Assembly (NCBI GenBank): GCA_019237515.1
Contig: JAFAGX010000270.1
Coordinates: forward strand, 1 to 7,918
Length of the DNA stretch: 7,918 nucleotides
From: Acidobacteriaceae bacterium
GTDB taxonomy: Bacteria; Acidobacteriota; Terriglobia; Terriglobales; SbA1
Reading direction: 5' to 3'
Shown here: piece by piece, positions 5,772 through 7,918 of the stretch
How positions within the stretch are numbered: the stretch's first letter is position 1
How the letters are laid out: each line of letters starts with the position of its first letter
Made by a program: the position numbers and the translations under genes
Notes under the pieces: generated by a model
Seen by the model: the letters and a program-made list of their open reading frames with translations, nothing else
Database searches by the model: none
What the model was told of the DNA's origin: nothing

Positions 5772-7918
5772 TTAGAATGTCGTCGCTACAGTAAACCTGA
5801 AAGTTTTTCGTGGCTCCCGCAATAGATATGGGGGGCCGAAGGCATTTTTCGAGAGCTGGAATGTGTAGTCTCCCGCCGCTCCAGGTGGGAACATACTCCG
5901 CGTGATCGGAATGGGTGAGGTGGCCGTTTCGTCAAGACGCAGCGGATTGTACGCCCAGTAGATTCTGAACGGAGCATTGATTACAGGCAGAAATACCTGT
6001 AGCTCCAACCCAGTTGACATCCTGGGCACCCAGTTGGTTCCACTGAGAGGTTTCAGATACTGGGAAAACGTTTGTTTCACCCCGCCCGTGCAATTGAGCC
6101 CGATGTCCAACCCAGGACAACCAAACACGGTGCTGTTTAGCAGATCCAGTTGCGTCGTCGAGATCTTCAGTTGGGAATCGCGCAAGATCGGCTCAATTCC
6201 TGTATCGACAAACGGTGCTAATCCGACTGGCCCGGCAATGGTAATTCGGTACTCCACATTTCCCGTCAAACTCAGGTCTCCGCCCGGAAATACGATCTGG
6301 TTAACTGGTATGGGGATGGTGTAGTTGCCCTGCAGCGGGTTAGCCGGATTTTTGGGGACTATGGAACCATCAGGATTCCGCAGCGGTGTCGATGTTGTAG
6401 TGGGCAGAAACGAAACCGGAGAAATAGAACGAATATCGAAACCGCGGAGATCGTTCTCGCCGCCGTCGTAGAAGCGTTGAAATGGTGGAGGAACCCGCCC
6501 GGCATAGCCTGTCAGGAAAGAACCCACGACATTGAATCCAACCGCATTGCGCTTCTTGTTTACGGGAACGAAGTGCTTATAGGAGACAATAGGACGCACC
6601 GTTCTGACGTTTCCACCCAAGCCAGCCAATTCCATCCCGGCAAAGATGCTGCTGCCCTTGTGCGGGAAAAGAGCCCGATCCAGCGAGTTGAGCGTGAAAC
6701 TCGGGGTGACTTTGCTCGTAACGATTCCGTTGAGTGCATTCGGACCGCTGATTCCGCTAAATTGCAGAAAATCGAACAGTGTTTTCGAAGCCGTAGTCAG
6801 CGCCACGATGGAAGAACTGTCGAGCTGATAAGTGATTCCTACCCGCTTGAATGAGCGGCGTATCGGATACGACGCATTAACTGTAAAACCTTTGCTGGAT
6901 TGCGTGTAGTTCTGCAGATTCTCTTGCAACGCGGTGGGAAGATTGATTTGCTGGCCGGTGAGCAGTGCAGCTTCGCGGGCCTGATCGAATATGAACTTTG
7001 TGAAATAGATATTGAAGCCGGCAGTCAGTGGCCGATCGAAGAGATACGGCTCGGTGAAGCCAAAATTTATACTGCGTTCCAGGTTGCCCAGGTTTGCCGA
7101 AATGCTGAGTGTCTCGCCCTTGCCTAAGAAATTGTTCGTGCTGTAACTCAGACCGATGAAAGTGCCTGCCAAGCCGCTCACGCCACCGCTCAGGCCGATA
7201 CTGTTTTTGCCTTTTTCCCTGACTTTCAGGAGAAGATCAACGGTGCCGTTCTTCTCATCCAGATGCCGTTCAGTGACGCTGGGGTCTTCGGGTTTCAGCG
7301 CGTCAAAAAAACCTAACTGATTCAGACGCTGCAAACTCACTTCCCACAATTGCTGGTTGTAAACCTGGCCTTCTTCGAGCAGAATCTCGCGCCGGATCAC
7401 CTTGTCGCGGGTGGTTGTATTTCCCTGAAACTCAATACGTCGGACATAAAATTGCTTGCCCTCATCCACATCAATGTCGATGTAGATCAACTTCTTGTCC
7501 TCGTCAAAGCGAGTTTCAGGCACGGAGGTGAAATTGATGTAGCCAAATTGTCCGTAGGCTTTTCCCAGGGCCTCCAGGCCTTTACCAATTTTGCTGCGAT
7601 CGAAGACATCTCCATCTCTGATCGGGAAAAGAGAGCGCAAGGCCTTTGAGTTCGGGATAGCTTTATTGCCCTTGAAAGTGATCTCACCCAGACGATATTT
7701 ATCGCCTTCCTCGATGGGTAGCGTTATGTCAACGGCTTTGCCCGGGCCTGGCTGAACCAGAGGAATATGGAAACCCTTGTGACCGGTGTCGTGGATATTG
7801 GTTTTGGCCTCATTGACGATCACTTTAAAGTAGCCGCGGTTTTGGAATTCCTGGCGAACCCGCTCGGTGTCTTCGTCCAGCTTGGTGGCATCGTATGTAC
7901 GCGCAAAAAGGTTTTCCA
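5772..7918 (-). CDS. BamA/TamA-family outer-membrane insertase (Omp85), 5'-partial
   Basis: Omp85 proteins use periplasmic POTRA domains and a 16-strand barrel to insert or export outer-membrane proteins. The frame stays open past the GTG at 7823 to the window edge (ENLFARTYDATKLDEDTERV...), so that GTG is internal and the N-terminus lies outside; 714 residues are visible. Counting from codon 7916, the end of one POTRA spans about 1-60 (QEFQNRGYFKV). Two full POTRAs follow, about 74-152 (YRLGEITFKGNKAI) and 157-233 (FYVRRIEFQGNTT). The barrel covers about 238-714. The L6 motif LRGF is at 490-493, and the chain ends FRFTVATTF, a typical beta-signal with terminal Phe. A long Pro-rich insertion follows L6 (about 500-545), and two cysteines sit at 600 and 609 in a loop. 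Genuine bamA genes are often followed by a Skp/OmpH gene. None is here, so a paralogue is possible and no symbol is given. Confidence 0.93.
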   Translation of the reverse strand, partial: ENLFARTYDATKLDEDTERVRQEFQNRGYFKVIVNEAKTNIHDTGHKGFHIPLVQPGPGKAVDITLPIEEGDKYRLGEITFKGNKAIPNSKALRSLFPIRDGDVFDRSKIGKGLEALGKAYGQFGYINFTSVPETRFDEDKKLIYIDIDVDEGKQFYVRRIEFQGNTTTRDKVIRREILLEEGQVYNQQLWEVSLQRLNQLGFFDALKPEDPSVTERHLDEKNGTVDLLLKVREKGKNSIGLSGGVSGLAGTFIGLSYSTNNFLGKGETLSISANLGNLERSINFGFTEPYLFDRPLTAGFNIYFTKFIFDQAREAALLTGQQINLPTALQENLQNYTQSSKGFTVNASYPIRRSFKRVGITYQLDSSSIVALTTASKTLFDFLQFSGISGPNALNGIVTSKVTPSFTLNSLDRALFPHKGSSIFAGMELAGLGGNVRTVRPIVSYKHFVPVNKKRNAVGFNVVGSFLTGYAGRVPPPFQRFYDGGENDLRGFDIRSISPVSFLPTTTSTPLRNPDGSIVPKNPANPLQGNYTIPIPVNQIVFPGGDLSLTGNVEYRITIAGPVGLAPFVDTGIEPILRDSQLKISTTQLDLLNSTVFGCPGLDIGLNCTGGVKQTFSQYLKPLSGTNWVPRMSTGLELQVFLPVINAPFRIYWAYNPLRLDETATSPIPITRSMFPPGAAGDYTFQLSKNAFGPPYLLREPRKTFRFTVATTF

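Overview
The window looks like chromosomal DNA from a diderm, probably soil-dwelling bacterium. An RND inner-membrane pump and a BamA/TamA-type outer-membrane insertase both imply an outer membrane. Moderate GC, two tiny LuxR-HTH-only proteins and a zinc-ribbon/membrane protein with a C-terminal 'YYCPG...YGKT' motif remind me of Acidobacteriota (Terriglobia-like). That placement is inference from family resemblance, not a computed assignment.

Layout. Positions 1-2254 (+) hold the C-terminal three quarters of an HAE-1/AcrB-like RND permease whose start lies upstream of the window. A non-coding stretch of about 300 bp follows (2255-2555). It contains a 14-bp perfect palindrome and a weak promoter candidate. 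Positions 2556-4142 (+) encode an unusual four-part protein: GAF-like domain, four-cysteine zinc ribbon, single membrane helix, and a small exported Cys-containing tail. Positions 4241-4729 (+) encode a CoA-binding-domain (YccU-like) protein. Convergent to it, with only 15 bp between the stop codons, is a minus-strand pair of LuxR-HTH-only regulators. The upstream one (5187-4792) overlaps the downstream one (4978-4745) by 187 bp in another frame, and the second gene's Shine-Dalgarno lies inside the first. Upstream of the pair is a leader of about 280 nt rich in short inverted repeats, and a divergent 59-codon ORF of doubtful reality (5489-5668). From 5772 to the right edge (-) is a partial BamA/TamA-family outer-membrane protein: POTRA domains, a 16-strand-type barrel, the L6 'LRGF' motif and a terminal-Phe beta-signal.

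The genes do not form one obvious pathway. The plus-strand genes may be loosely co-transcribed (about 100 bp between the second and third), but no strong terminators are visible anywhere. The part most worth following is the overlapping pair of receiver-less LuxR regulators with its potentially structured leader. The GAF/zinc-ribbon/transmembrane protein comes next, as a possible cytoplasm-to-periplasm sensor of unknown role. I found no CRISPR array, insertion sequence, rRNA, tRNA or integration site.
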